Of a stretch of 64,000 bases of DNA, positions 1-13,900 are shown piece after piece (the stretch's first letter is position 1; each line of letters begins with the position of its first letter). This DNA comes from Chamaea fasciata (taxonomy: Eukaryota > Chordata > Aves > Passeriformes > Sylviidae). The position numbers and the translations under genes are program-made. The stretch covers positions 44,967,744 to 45,031,743 of the forward strand of contig JARCOQ010000002.1 of assembly GCA_029207755.1 (NCBI GenBank), read 5' to 3'. The notes beneath the pieces were generated by a model. The model was given only the letters and a program-made list of their open reading frames with translations, was not told the DNA's origin and did not search any database.

Positions 1-201
1 TCACATAAAATATGAGAAATATGAGAAACTGTTTAAATGTTTGAAAGAGAAAATGAACCACAACACTACATGAAAAGGTGTTCCCTGCAACATTTTGGAA
101 CATTTTATTCTGAAAAGCTGGAATTTAAAAGTAAGAAAAGGAGCTTTGCTGATGAAAAAGGATAACATTTTATTTTCCAAAATAATGCTTGCGATAGTTA
201 A

Positions 202-202
<1 letters not shown>

Positions 203-263
<61 letters not shown>
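203..263. repeat. poly(A) tract, 61 bases
   Basis: Uninterrupted run of 61 A residues on the plus strand. The sequence to its left has no recognisable LINE or retrocopy body and no AATAAA just upstream, so I cannot assign it as the tail of a retrotransposed transcript. It could be a simple-sequence expansion or a region where assembly length is unreliable. Confidence 0.95.
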
Positions 264-265
<2 letters not shown>

Positions 266-3200
266 CCTCAAACCCACCATACCAGCTTTCAGTGTAGGGT
301 CATACCAAGGAAACAAATCTGATGTAGGAACCAATTCCTTACAATTCTGTGCTCTGTGCAGAGATTTTTATGATTTTACAAAGTGCTCAACAGATCTCAG
401 CAAAAAAATTTCTTTGAAGTACACAACAATTAATTGTATATAATTATACAAAGAGTAACCAAAACTATTCATGCTGCAAACAGGATTTGTTTAATACTTT
501 CAGATAAAAAAAAAGAAACATAGACACTTTAAAAATCTTATCTATTTTGTTTTGTATGTTTCTAATTTTGAAATCCACTTCAAAAATTCTTTAAAGACAA
601 GAATTTCAGGCTATAGAATTTTACTTCAACTCCTAATACAAAATGGTTTTTTATCTTCTTTTTGGTTGTCTGTTTGTTCATATGTTTGTTTCCTTGGAGG
701 GGGTTGTTCTTTTTGTTGTTTTTTGTTGTTTTGTTTGGTCACAGACCTGCAAATTGTGTTGTCTGCACAGCTCAACTGGACATAAGTTGCCTAAAGCAGA
801 AGGGAAGCTTCAAGAAAAGACAGCAGTGTCTCTGATTCAGAATACTTTTGGTTTGATCTGTAATGGATAGGGTACATCTTTGATTAAAAACCTTCATGGC
901 AGCAGTTAGTAAGATTCAGTCGGGGAATGTGCATTATTCTCTTCAGAGAGTCTTTAAAAACATTAGAAGTTAAATTAAAATGAAATATTAATTTTTTATT
1001 CCATAACATAACCCTCAATTGATTTCAATAATCCTTAATGCATTCACGTTTTGAGGGTGAATGTTCACAATTAGGTATTAATCTAATTGTAGGGTGTACA
1101 TGTATAAAGAGTTCACCCAAAATTTTTAATAGATCTTCTTTGAAGTATTTTTTCCAAATGACACTGGGCAAAATTGGCAACCAAAATAGTATCCCTCCTT
1201 GCTATGATGTCACTTGGAAAAAAAAATTTATGCAACTGCCTCATCACTGAACACTGCAATGAACAATTCTCAGAAAAATTTGGATTAAAATTCCTTTTAA
1301 ACTTTAGTAACAGCCTTCTCATCATGTTGAGCTTCAGCTGGCCAGTTCCTCAGTCCCATGCAGTTCCTATCATTTTTACCTTGGAGCAAAGGAAAGCCAT
1401 CATGTGTGATGGCAATACCTGTGGCACTGATGTGACTCTGTCTCCAGACATGAGGATGAGGGCCAACTTTATGAGCTAATAATTTTTGAGTGAGACATAC
1501 CATTTTCATAAAGAGGAGGTGAAAGTGTGAGGGCTTCTTCTCCTGTGCATCTCTGCAGGGATGAGACATTGTTGGGGCAGCCCCTGTGTTCACTTCATCT
1601 CTCTCCACTGCAAGGATGGAAGAGAGATGAAGCCATCATCTTCCAATATTTCCTTGGAAGTCTGATTTATTGATCTGTATCATTTTCTGCTTCACAGGAG
1701 CACAGAGCTGACAGCAATAACAGCTGTTGTTGTACCAGATCACCAGAGATTTACAGAGTTCCTTATTTCCAAGGAGTATTGCTGCAGTGTGGAGGTCACG
1801 GTCCTGACAGAGCCGGCGCACAATGTTATATGACTTTCATTGCTGTAAAACTTCGAATATAAACAAATAAATGTCTCCAATGCAATGTAGTTCTCTTTTA
1901 TGTCCTGGGCAAGTCTGCAGTTTCCATGGTTACCAAGGGGCAGTCTAGTAGAGAAACAATCCACTTTTTCTTTCAACAGATTTTTTGGGACTATCCTTTG
2001 GAAAAGTTGTACAGAATAAATCAGTTGTAGCACATATCCACGTCTCTTGAATTTGCTGTTTATTTAGAAATTTATGCAAAAATCAATTGCATAATTTAAA
2101 ACATATTAGACAGGGCAACTTCGATATTCCTCATTTAAAACCAGCATGTCTTATTATGTGCATAGTCTTTATTTATATGGTTTACTGTGCCATTTCTTCT
2201 GGAATTTTTTAAAAATTACTGTTAGTTATTTAATATTATTTTAAAATTATTTAGATAAATAAAAACTATACTTTAGAAATATTTCTGTCCACCAGGATCT
2301 ATCTTTCTCTTGAAGACAAACGTAATTACAAGGTTTCTTTCCACTTTTCCCAATCCTTTTTTTTTTTTTTTAACTTTTATTGCTGGGCAAATGCCGTAGA
2401 TTGTATAACACACCTAAATACTTTGAGTCCTAAGGTTGGACTTTGGGCTCACTATCCCATGTCAGTTTAACAATCATGTTGAATCAGAATCTTGCTATAC
2501 CAAAACCAACAATAATGGTAATATTGGTATATAATGGTATATAATAATAATAATGTTATATAATGCAGGATGTCCATTTTACAAACACCAGATATTTGAT
2601 ATTAAATGTTGGCATCAAAGATTATCAGCAGCATTCAAAAATATAATTTCAAAATGGCAACATTGTTTCACTGTTCCGTGTGATCTCTCCTAGATTGTTT
2701 GGAAATCTCAAGCTGGGTTTCAGTTACATGTAGGTCCCAGTTTTGACTTCCCAACATATATTTTCCTTTTCATATTTATTACTTTTCTTTTTTCTTGGAT
2801 GCCCATTTGAAAAATCCTTCTCCTTCCTTAGACAGCTCAGAGTGCATGCTTCCCAATGCTCCATGAATTGTTGAGGGGTTACCAGGAGAGAAAACCTCAG
2901 ATTCTACCTCAACTCCATCCTAGTTCTTGCAAATCAGAGCAGCAGTAGTGCCCCATCAGATGAGAGCTGGTCTCACTAGGTTAAGCAGTTCGTAGCAAGG
3001 CATCCCAGACCTCTAAGTTGGCCAGTTAAATCTCACACAGTCCCTTACACCTTCTTTAACTCTCCCTATTGGGAGAGGTTCTGGGCCCTGCCCTCTGCAA
3101 CACCATGTGCCACATTCAGCTGTCCAGCTTGGAGAAACTACTACCTGTGTCAGGTGCATGGAACTGGAAAAGGAATTAATATTGTGCAAGAACCCAAGGT

Positions 3201-5605
3201 ATATTTTCCCTATGCAGCTGTCTGTAGCCCTTAAAATGCCACATGCACAGATCCATATGGCTTACAGTGACCGCATGTGGCTTTACTCTGCTGAGCCATG
3301 ACCTAACACAGCACTGCAGACCCTGCCTCAGCTACCACCTGGTCAGAAAGAGCATAGTGAGCATGTTTCAGCAGCTCCTGCTGTAACAGTATTTCCTCGC
3401 AGTTGTTTCTGAATTAATTTTAATTTTCTTTGTTATTTATTCGTTTAGAAAAAGCCTCGAAAATAAAAGCAAAACTTCAGGAACTGCTCTGATTGAGCTG
3501 GGTAGCATGAGACCATCACCAGCTTCCTGCAGGCTTAATGCAGTCTTCATCTATTTTCTTGCTGTATCGTGTTACAAATTAACATATCATCTGATGCCCT
3601 CTATTTCATCTGCTTTTCATGTCTCTCTCATATTGACTATCACAGACAATTTTCAAGCAGCTCTGTTAGCTCACTTTTCTCTAATAAGAATTCTAAATTT
3701 TCATTTACTGAATATATTAATACTTCTTTGTTCTCATGTCATTTTTGCTTTCTTCTCTAAAAGTAAGAAAAGCTCTGAAATTGGTATCATCTTCACATTT
3801 AATTAATGAGATTTCTATTCCCTGAATAAGGTTCCCTGGCACATCTGCAGTTAATGCAAACTATATTCACACTGACAGACATTATTGTTAATAATGTTAA
3901 TAATAAAGTGACCGTATACTATTTTAATAATACTACTAATAATCATTACACTGTTTGCTGCCTACACAAGCACAGGCATACAGAAGAATGTATTCAGTGT
4001 TCCTGTGTTTAATACTTCCCAAAATGTATCTACTTCTTTGCTTCTGAGAATTATCCACTTTGGCTGGTTTATCTTCATTAGAATTGTCACTTTTAGCTCA
4101 ACCAAGCACCTTTACTCAAGTGCTCTGATAGCTACTCTTAAGCTGTGAATCCAATTAGGTGGAGAATATGATTTTAAAGAAATCAAACTACTATTAAGTA
4201 TTTAGTTGGAAGGATCCTATTGCCACTGCTTACTTCATAGAAGTAAAACATTAATTTCAAAATGATAGTGAACACCTACGTAATAATGAAGTAAAAATAA
4301 AACCAAGCAATATGCTCACAGATTTAAATGGCAAAATTTCTATTGTCTCATTTTGAGTGCTCAGATATGTGAAACTGCTCTGAACCTTTTCCAGTCACTT
4401 TGTAATATCACCATTCCCTTTTTCCTGCCAGGAAAGCAGCTGAATAAACTGCCAGGTAAACTCTCCAACCAAAGGCTATTTTCAACCTGTCTGACAACAT
4501 AACACATACTGCTTCATATTTTCATCAGGATGTTCTCTGCTTTTACTTTCTTGAGAAAACACAGAATATACACAGCACTGAGATCTGCAAAATATCAATC
4601 ACTTTCTGACCACTGAAGAAGGCTACTGTACTTCCTTTTTTCCTGGAGTTTGTCAATTTTCAAATCAAGACAAATTTCAAGAGATAATGAACTACTACTT
4701 ATTAAAAGGGCCCCAAATTAGTGTCTTTTGTTGGTGTCCAAGGCACCTCCAAAGTTATATAAGGGCTTTGAGGTTTTGGGTCACCTTTTTGGACAATCCC
4801 CACAGGACATTTTGAAGCAGAGGACACTTGACTATGCTTTGTCTTTCAGTGGGGTCAGCTGCAAGCGGGATCCTAGAGATACGGAACCCTCTGGAGAGTG
4901 GCGTGTGCCTGTAGACAGCCTCAGCTCCTTCAGTTCTCCCATGAACTAGGAGCTGGCTTAACTCAGGGCTCCACTACGGAAATGGCCACAGAGATCCAAG
5001 ACATCTGCAAGGCTTGAAATAAGTTGCACGTGTCACTTTCCAAGCAGTTAATTTGAGGACATAAATGTTAGAGTTTAGATGAGGTACAACTCCCAGTCTG
5101 TGATCCACAGAACAAAAGGAAAATTGCACCTTCAAATTATAGAGAACAACACCTATTTTTTCCTTCTAATGATTAATATTTAATATTATTGGTGGGATTA
5201 TAATTAAAGGCAAAGCTATGGCCCCTCTAGTATATTAGCTTATAAGTTCATTTATGTATAGTTTTATGTATTTAGATCTGTGTAAGGATTTCAGGGTAAA
5301 ATGTTTCTCTGCTGACAGACACAGCACTAAAAAGAGACTATTTAGGATCCTCCTTTCAGGAAATGAAACAAACCCTTTTGAAGTTAACTATGCTCACAGC
5401 TTTTCATTAGCAATTCATTACAATTAAAGAGCCAATAGCACAGAGTCTCTCAAGGATTTCTCAAAATGCCCTGTAAAATCTGAGATGGGACAAACTCTGG
5501 CAATTCCACTTAGATTCAATGTCTAGAGCAGTGGGAGCACAATTTCCAAGTATTTTAACTCTGGAAATTTTTGTGAGATTTACCCAATAGGCTCCTGAAT
5601 TAAAA
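264..5605. other. AT-rich non-coding DNA, no gene seen
   Basis: No convincing exon, RNA gene or recognised mobile element. The open frames present are under about 105 codons, overlap on both strands, and resemble no protein I know. A 15-base T run sits at 2,357-2,371. The stretch 1,290-1,850 is less AT-rich and has a pyrimidine-rich AG just before 1,699, but no coding exon can be supported there. The stretch 2,820-3,400 is also more mixed in composition and unrecognised. Confidence 0.6.
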
Positions 5606-5629
5606 ATATATATATATATATATATATAT
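5606..5629. repeat. (AT)12 microsatellite
   Basis: Twelve perfect AT units directly preceding the CR1 fragment that starts a few bases later. Length is likely to vary between individuals. Confidence 0.95.
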
Positions 5630-5635
5630 TCTGCT

Positions 5636-5886
5636 GAGTTTAAGAGGAAACCTGGAGAAAAGAATTCTAGGGGTGAGTTTATCAATGTGTACTGATACCT
5701 GTTGGGAAGAAATTAAGATAAGGGAGATGGAATCTGCTCAGTAGTACCATCTCCCTCTGTAGAGATATTCAAAACCCAACGAGGCACAGTCCTGGTAACC
5801 TAATTTAGCTGATTCTGCTCAACTAGGTAGGGATGGACTAGACAATCTCAGGAGGTCCCTTCCAACCTCTACCACTTTGTGATTTT
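5636..5886 (+). mobile_element. CR1 LINE fragment, 3' end
   Basis: Degenerate 3' end of a chicken-repeat-1 (CR1) non-LTR retrotransposon, sense orientation. Recognisable pieces in order are the stretch around 5,676-5,700 that encodes the end of ORF2 in complete copies, the 'gagatattcaaaaccca' segment near 5,763, and the terminal 'ggtcccttccaacctct' near 5,854 followed by 'tttgtgatt', which is how avian CR1 copies end. It is 5'-truncated, as CR1 copies usually are, and has no usable frame. It lies right after an AT microsatellite. Confidence 0.85.
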
Positions 5887-8800
5887 TTTAAACCAATCTT
5901 TGGAATAAACATTTTCTCCTAAGCAACTTCTCCTTATTCTGTTCTAGATATTTTGCAGGTTTGGAAGTAACCCCTAAAACCATAAAAGAAAAATGTGGGA
6001 GATTTAAGTAATTTAAGGAATTTCTTTATCAGTTTTTTAAAACTTCATTTCTGGGAGCATATGATAACATCTTTAAAATATTCTGTATTAAAGAGAACAC
6101 TTTATTAGCACAATGCCGATTTCAATATCTGCATCTGATTATCAAATATATCTTTGCTTTAATACTTCTTTGATTTGTGCCTTTTAATGATGAGTTTGTT
6201 TGATCTGCAAGCTACATTTCATTATAGTAAAATTGAAACTGTGAATTATAATTTTTTAAGATGATTCCACTGTTTTACAGGAAGATTCCACAACTCTTTC
6301 TCATTTTATAACTAAGAGCTACTTATTCAATGAGAAATTTTTTTTGTAGATCCTTTTCATTAACATACAGTGTATTTACCTCTCCTCTGAACTAAGGACG
6401 TTTTGTTTTTAAACCTCTAACTATACAAAAGAGAAAATTTCTTTAACCTTAAGCCTTAAAATGTTTGCGTAACTGTCCATTTTCCAGTTTTCCTGTTTAC
6501 TTGTCCAGCTGATGCTGATGGATGTGCTGTCCCGGGTCAGGCTGTTGTTTCTGTTGCGGTGTTCTCTCTCTGTCTTTTCTATTGACAGTTGTAAAGTGCT
6601 TCCATATTATAACTTACTATGCTGCTGATACAATTACTAATGTAACTTAAATGTACCAAGATTTTGATTTATGGCTCCACATTGCATTATCCTTGCCTCT
6701 CCTCATAACTGATATTTTTTTGCTCCTAAGATAACAGATGTTCATAAAGAAATATATTTCTTTATTTGATTCCTTTAGTAAGCATCATTTTTGCCAACAT
6801 ATTGGATGTTAATAGGATAAGCATGTACAAGAACTGGCCTTAGCCTGGCTGAAGTGTTATTAATCAGGTCCACATAAAATAACTGTTTTTAAAGACCAGT
6901 GATCTGAAGTTGCTTATAGCCTTGAATCAGTCCCTCAAGGATAGGTTCTTGAATTGTTGCTCCTTGGGGTAATGTATTAGTGATGCTGATGTGATCTTTT
7001 TTAACTCAAGTCCCAAGTGTCATCTATCTGTACAAGAAACCGTTATTTATGGATTCATGAATACCTTCAAATGACTTTGATCTTTTCCTCTCAGTATTGT
7101 TTTCAGAACTTTCGAGATTAGCTTAAAATTAATCCAGTAGGTATAATGTCACAAAAATACAGAGAGACTCAGTTTATCTCTGAAGAGCAACATTTGGGTG
7201 CAATGGCAGATAGGACTTGTTTTGAAGGGCCTTGCCCTGAGGCTGCTCAGTATTCCGAGTGCTAAGTGGATGTGTCTAAATGAAATCAATCTTTGAGACT
7301 TGAACTTGAGTCTTATGCTATGTTATGGCAGGAGTACTCTGCAGCACTCAGATCTCTTTCTGTTTCTCTCTGACTCTGCAGTACATTGCTCGTTGCACAG
7401 CCCTGCAACCCAGTGGGGGAATTTCATTTATCCATGGAAGGAGCCTGAGCAGCACATCCCACTGCATGCAGAAGGCTGAGTGCCCCAGTAATGATCACAC
7501 TTTGCCTGCTAAGAGCACTCTGTCCTCATTAGTACAAAGGCTTTCAAGTGTTTCCAAATGCTTTTGTGATTTGAGATAGAGATATCCTGACACTGGATAA
7601 TATTTTCCAGATTTGTATGCTAGCTGCTGATACCACATAAGAAAAAGATTGGTCAGTGCTTCTTTTAATAAATCTGGTAGATCAAATTCTCAATGTACTC
7701 ATCTAATGGAAGATGTCCAGAGTTTGTTTAAAGCTGGTTACTGCAGTAGATAAAAAAAAAAGAATAAGGAAACCCTGCTGGTGAACTGGATACAACTCAC
7801 AGTAAGTTTTGAATTAATAATTTTCCAGGAATGCCTACAAGGAAGCTGGAAGTTTGTTGGTAGTTGATTGATTGATTGATGTATTAATTGATAACAACAG
7901 CATGAATGATAATAGTCCAATGACTGTTGCAGATTGCATTTTTTTATTATTTAGAATCATTTTGTACATATTCACATTTCTTACTTTTGAAAGAGAAGCA
8001 GGTGTGGCAGAAATTCATTGTGATAAAGAGGAGTTGAACTCTCAACACTGAGTTAACAAATGCACACAGAAACAAACACCCTTCCCCTTCAAGTAGGCTT
8101 TGTCTGTGATTAGAAGTAAAATTTAGATGCAGTTCTGTGATACTTGCGCCATGCATGCACAGAGCCTGAAATAACTACCTAGAATATGTCCAGGTAGACA
8201 GAGACTAAGACTCAGCCAAACTCAACTCAATTTTCAAGGTAGTGTGAGCACTCGGATGTAAATGAGTTGTGTTGACTTCAAAGGACAGGCACACAGCTAA
8301 AGCACTGTGCTGTACTTCATAACCATGAAGTTTCAAATTGCTTTATCTTTCACTGCACAATCAAATAATTTTTCATTATATTTCTGTGCATTCTTTTCAT
8401 GAGAATTATTACATTATCAACCAGAGCAGAAAAATGAGACATTAGACTTACAGTTTCCTGCAAAAGAAGTACCAGATATAATAGTTTTCTCTTTATCATA
8501 TTCTCTTTCTTAGGCAGCCTGCCAGCTATTGTCTTTGAACAAGCAAAGCACTGGAAAGGTTTCAGAACCTGAATATGTCTTTTTCAAGGAACTTTTTTCA
8601 TTTAAACTCTTTCCGAACATTATCTATTGCATTAACAAAATCACACTTTCAGATGTTCCTCTGAGCATCGCATTAGACTGTACCTAATGACTAGGTGCTT
8701 GGTAAATTTTCTAATTTTCCCCATATTCATAAGGCTACTAGTCCTTTAAGCATGATGCAAGACCCATATCACAGCTCCCCAGTGAAAAAAGTAAAGCAGA

Positions 8801-10066
8801 CTTCTTCTTCTCATTGGCAGTCTTATGAATTGGTTGGGGGAGATTATTGCATCCACACACAACAGGCTACTTTTGCCCCACTGAAATATTTTTAGGAGGT
8901 GAGGTTCTCATTGTCAGCTCTCTGCTTGGACTTGTTCTTATTTATTAGATGTAGTAATGAATAAATTACATATTTCCTTAATAGGATCAGTTTTTCATTT
9001 ATCTATTTAATGGAAGGAAACAAAGGATCTAGTAACACAATAAAGCAACCTGTTAGAGATTTAGATACCTGGTTGCAGCAAAGCACACAATGCACGAGGC
9101 AGGATGTTTTTTGGATTAGTTAGAATACAGATGACTAGCAAAATATTCCCAAACAGCGTGTAAAATCCTTGGCCTGCCCACTTCTTGCTTTTCTCTAAGG
9201 CATCTGAATCTGTTCTTTGTCCATACAAAGCAGTTCTGAATACAGCAACACATTTGCTATGAGTTGAAAGCACCCCAGACCTTCAGTACCTGAAGCACTG
9301 ATGTGAATGACAAGGGGAATGCATGGCTCTGCACACCAAGGGCAAAGATTCCCTGGTAAAGCAGCTGTATTGATCCTTCCCTTGATTGTGGAGCTAGAGA
9401 TCTCTGCAGTTCCTGTGCTGATAGGCAGCCCAAGAGGAAGAAGATTTTGAGGGAAAAAAAAGATCTCTTTCTATTTTTTTTCCAGATGATTAACTAGCTT
9501 TAGCTGAATCTGATAAAGCTGCATACATTCACAACTGTTTAGGAGCACTTCACTGTGGAGTCTGAAAGATCCTTTAGATGAGGCTGGTCTGAAACTGATG
9601 TAGGTTTTCCAGCCTGTGTTATCATATTCTTCTATATATTCTTCTATGTTTCAGTTGGTCTATAGAGGACAATGTCACTTCCAAAGTGTGTCTTGAACTG
9701 TGAAAATAGTTCTGTGCAGAAGAATTCTCCTTAAGGATATGAAAAGCAAAGCTCAGGAATGATTCAAAAGAAGTCTTTACATAATAGCTGACATGGAATC
9801 ATGTATTTCAAAGATGTGGTGTATTTTAATTTACAGCAATTGCTAGAAATCATTTAGAGTAACATGAAAATACCTAGTTCTTGTTTTGGAACATGAGAAA
9901 TGTTACATAAAGTGTTTTTTCTGAGAAAATATTCCTTGGTGAGTTGGATTTAAAACAAGAACACTGAGAAAAGCAATGCTCAGTATTAGTAAGGAATTGC
10001 TTATCAGGCAGATGTTCAGAACTAATCAGGCCCAACCTGCTCCTTTGTGAATGTTTTTTATGTGTC
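5887..10066. other. AT-rich non-coding DNA, no gene seen
   Basis: No gene or recognised mobile element. A short (TTGA)4 tract lies at 7,864-7,880. Open frames here are below about 85 codons and show no domain, splice context or codon pattern that would support translation. Confidence 0.6.
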
Positions 10067-10909
10067 TGTTGGGTTTGCATGGCAAGGTTTTCATAGTGGG
10101 TGGTTACAGGGGTGGCTTCTGTGAGAAGCTGCCAGAAGCTTCTCCCATATCCTACAGAGCCAATGCCAGACAGCTTTGAGACAGAACCATCACAGACCAA
10201 GGCCAAAGCCTTCAGTGACAATGGTAGCACCTCTGGGAATAACAGATTTAAGAAACGGGGAGAGGTAGCAGCAGAAGCCAGAGAGAGGAGTGAGAATATG
10301 TGAGAGAAAACCCGGAAGACATCAAGATCATGAATAAAGAGGGGCAGGATGTGCTCCAGGCACTGGAACAGAGATCCACCTGCAGCCCATGGAGGATCCT
10401 GTGCTGGAGCAAGTGGATATCTGAAGAAGCTGTGTCCCCATGGAAAGCCCACAATGGAGCAGACTCCGGGCAGGACTTGTTAGCCTACAGAAGGACCCAC
10501 ACTGGAGCAGCCTGTTCCTGGAGGATCCACACAAGACCAGTTTATGAAGACCTGCAGCTTATGGGAAGGACTGAGTGGGAGAAGTTTGTGGAGCTCGCAG
10601 TCTCCTATGGGAGGGACCCCAGGCTGAAGCAGAGGAGGAGTGTGAGGAGTTCTTCCCTGAGGAGGAAGGAGCAGCAGAGACAACAGTAATGAACTGACTG
10701 CAGCCTCCATTACCTGCACCACTCCTGGGAGGAGGCAGAGAAGTTGGGAGTGAAGTCAAGTCTGTGAAGGTGAGTGATCTCTTCCTGCCCTTATCTCAAG
10801 CCATGAGATTTTTTTTTATTTTATTTTCTCTCTCCTGTCCATCTGAGGAGGACAGTGACAGAGTGGCTTTGGTCAGCACCAAGCATCCAGTCAGGGTCAA
10901 TCCACCACA
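10067..10909 (+). mobile_element. Solo LTR of a songbird endogenous retrovirus, copy 1
   Basis: An 843-base LTR beginning TGTTGGGTTTGCATGG and ending ...TCCACCACA, so it has the TG...CA ends of a retroviral LTR. The flanking bases GTGTC (left) and GTGTG (right) could be a 5-base target-site duplication with one mismatch, which fits an ERVL-like element; the family assignment is from memory of bird repeats. No PBS, gag, pol or env sequence lies next to it, so it looks like a solo LTR left by recombination. It shares long blocks with the copy at 31.8 kb, including GAGAAGCTGCCAGAAGCTTC near 10,122. Internal units repeat 'tggagcag'. The AATAAA/R region seen in the other copy is missing here: the sequence jumps from 'gaagtcaagtctgtgaag' to 'gtgagtgatctc' near 10,770, so it carries an internal deletion or is a variant. 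Open frames of 192 and 129 codons on opposite strands are by-products of its composition. Confidence 0.85.
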
Positions 10910-13900
10910 GTGTGAATTCACAGTGCAGTGATTTGAATATCAGGCAAACTGATGTTTTATAGCCAGCACTGTGAAAGCTCTTCAACTGAATTTGGGATCC
11001 TAACACCCTTTTTTGATAATTTCAGAGATACATGGGTTACTTGCATATTTGCATTTGAAAGCATTTTTTTTTAATTCGTCAGGGAAATAAAAATTAGATC
11101 ATGTAGCTAAAAGTAATATTAATATTTAAACCCTTTAAGTGGACACTTTACTCTTGAAAAAAGTTTTTTAAATAAGGAGAAAGCTTTTTTTGTGAACATT
11201 TATTTTAATCTAAGCTATTTCATTATTATAAACCATGTTAAGTTGTTTTTTTTTTTTTGTATTTATCTACTTTTGAGAGATCATTTAATTGTCTCTACAT
11301 CACTCCTGATTTTGGAACCTTAGGCTGACACTTACCTTCAAAGTATGCTTACCCTGCCACTGAGTGACATAATCAAGCATTCATAGTTATTTTCTCTTAA
11401 CATGTTTACAGACTTCATTACCCCTTATTTTTATCCTTAGAGTTGATGATTCTTAGCACAAAGAAGACTCAAGTGGCATGAAGTATTTCCAGAAATTCAG
11501 GCTAAAAAGAACAACACTTCAATTATTCTAGTCTGAATAGCAAAAAGTGTAATTTTCTTCACATATCGACTTCATATGGAGCAAAACAACATACCTGGGC
11601 AATGGGAGATGAGGCGTCATCAGGAAATAATTTCACAACAAGAAGCACAGATAAAAGAGAGCTGCTTTTCTAAACATTATAATGTACACAGGGCAGCATT
11701 AACATTGATCTTCACCAAACTAGGTCAGGACTAAGAAGAGCACAGGACTATGTTTTTAAACCTGAATACCTATTAGTATTTTTAAAGAGTATTTTAGAAT
11801 GCATCCTAAAACAGCATTGGGCATGTTCAATTGGCCAGCAGAATAATGTGCCTGAGATCACCACAGAAGAAAACACTACCTAGTAATCTACCTGAAAGTA
11901 TTGTTTTTGTCTTTGTGTTGTATTCACCTGAAAACTAGAGCCATTAATGCAGAGGTTATTCAATGTTGTTACATTTTTCCTCAGTGGTTGGTAGTTATAT
12001 GGCCATTGCTAGTAATTTCTAACAGGTAGAGGCTGCCTCTATTAAGCAGGACTGCTAGTCAGCAAGATGCTGGGCTGCAGTCTCAGGAAAAGCAATGTCT
12101 CAATGTGTGACCTTGGCAGGCTACCCAATTGCCACCCAGTCAGCATCAATCAGTCCCCCTGGAAAATTGATTGACTAACAGTCTCACAGTAAATCACATT
12201 TTGTAAGCACTGAATTTTCATGGAAAAAATAACAGTAATTTTAGGAAGTAGAAAAAGATTTAATTTCAATTTTGCTGATAGTCCCTGTGTTTACAATCAG
12301 TATTTTATTTTTGTATATATGTAAATATATATGAGTGATGACTCCTCTAAGAAGAGAGGAATTTAGCTCTTAAACCCAGGGTATGTCTATGCAAGTACAA
12401 AATTTTGTACTAAAGGGGTGGATCAGTAGACCAAAAGAGGTACTGCTGAGCCCCCTAATCCCACATAGCCCATGGTTTATGGATATTATCTGGTTAAATA
12501 TAGTGTGGTCTCCTAGATTGAATATGGTTATGAAACATGCAGCTTGAAGCTGTTCAAAGAGCTGTTTGAAGAGTTTGAAACTTGTTGGTTTCATATGCCT
12601 GTGATCATTTGTGATTGCAGTGCATGTTATGTGCCCTGGATGGGAGATTCCCACCCAGTTTCCACTGAAACACATCCAATTCTCACCCCCAGAACTTTTT
12701 TGTAAGTTCTGAGATGTGGGAAATTAAGATATTCAGGACTTCCCCACAAGCTCACACTATTGTTCCAACCTGAAGCCGTAATGGAGATGAAGCCACAACA
12801 TCTGAGTGCTACGAAGGCCACTGGAAGTATCTGCCTGAGGTTTGAAAGTAACAGAGGGACACATTATTGGGTTATTACTCAGTGTGCCAATACTACATTT
12901 TGCATAACTGTAAATCTTGAAAGTGTGAAAAATGCCATAGTCAAGAAATATGCCAGCACACTACCAGTGAGCGAAAGGGAAAAAATAATCTGACCACTGT
13001 GAAATGTTTCACAGACTGAAATATTTTTGCTTGGATGCTTTCCATTTTCTTGCATACAGACAGCTACAAAGGAGGAATGCCGGGCTCCATGGGCAGGGAA
13101 AGGAGTCTGGTAAGAAAACTTCACATTTAACTCCTACAGCCATGTTTCTTTCTTGTGATAGCAGACAAGCTCATACACGAACCCTACCACCCCTCCTCTG
13201 CTCCTCCATCCTTCCTTCCACCACTTCTCAGAAAACAAATGAAAGAGCCTAAGACTGACTTTCTGCTGGGACAGATATTGAGACCTTCAATTACCAACAT
13301 AACTATTCCTCACCCATGGCTTACAACATGAGACAATATAAGACTATTCTTTTTGAACTGAGACTGAAAGATTTGTTCAAAGGAATAAATTATTTTCTGC
13401 TTTTTAACAGTTATATTAATGTTTACCACTGTTACGGTTTCCACGTAAGACTGCCAGGACAGTCATTATTACAGACAATGTGTTATAATCTTAATAAAAA
13501 TAGAGTTGTCAAAGGAAAGGGAGACTGGAGTTGAAGTTTTAGGGGCAGTTTTCTTCATGTGTTTACAGAGCAGGACTCACTGCATACCTTATTTTTTTCC
13601 CTGAAGTCTACTGTGCTTAAGGAAAATTATGTATATTTGCATTGTAAATTACTATTCGGTGAGGTGAGACTATAGCATTTTCCAGTGCTTCATATTAGCT
13701 TTTCAGAACAAAATACCAGAAGGAATGAAATACTTATTCCATTGCTGGTTTTCTTTCTTTTCATGGTCATTTCATTTAAAAAAGAAATGATAGCCACATT
13801 CTTAAAGAGTAAAAAAATGAGTAAAATTAGAAGGGTTTTATTTTTCTAAAGATTTTTGAATTAATAACATGAGAATATTGGAAGATACTTCCATGGTACT

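Noticed and set aside
1690..1850. Pyrimidine-rich AG followed by an open stretch, resembling a terminal exon
   Set aside because: No recognisable protein and no upstream exon. A single acceptor-like site in AT-rich DNA is expected by chance.
9874..10689. 192-codon minus and 129-codon plus frames
   Set aside because: They lie largely or wholly within the solo LTR at 10,067-10,909. LTR sequence of this family has few stops, and the same happens in copy 2 (176 codons, minus).
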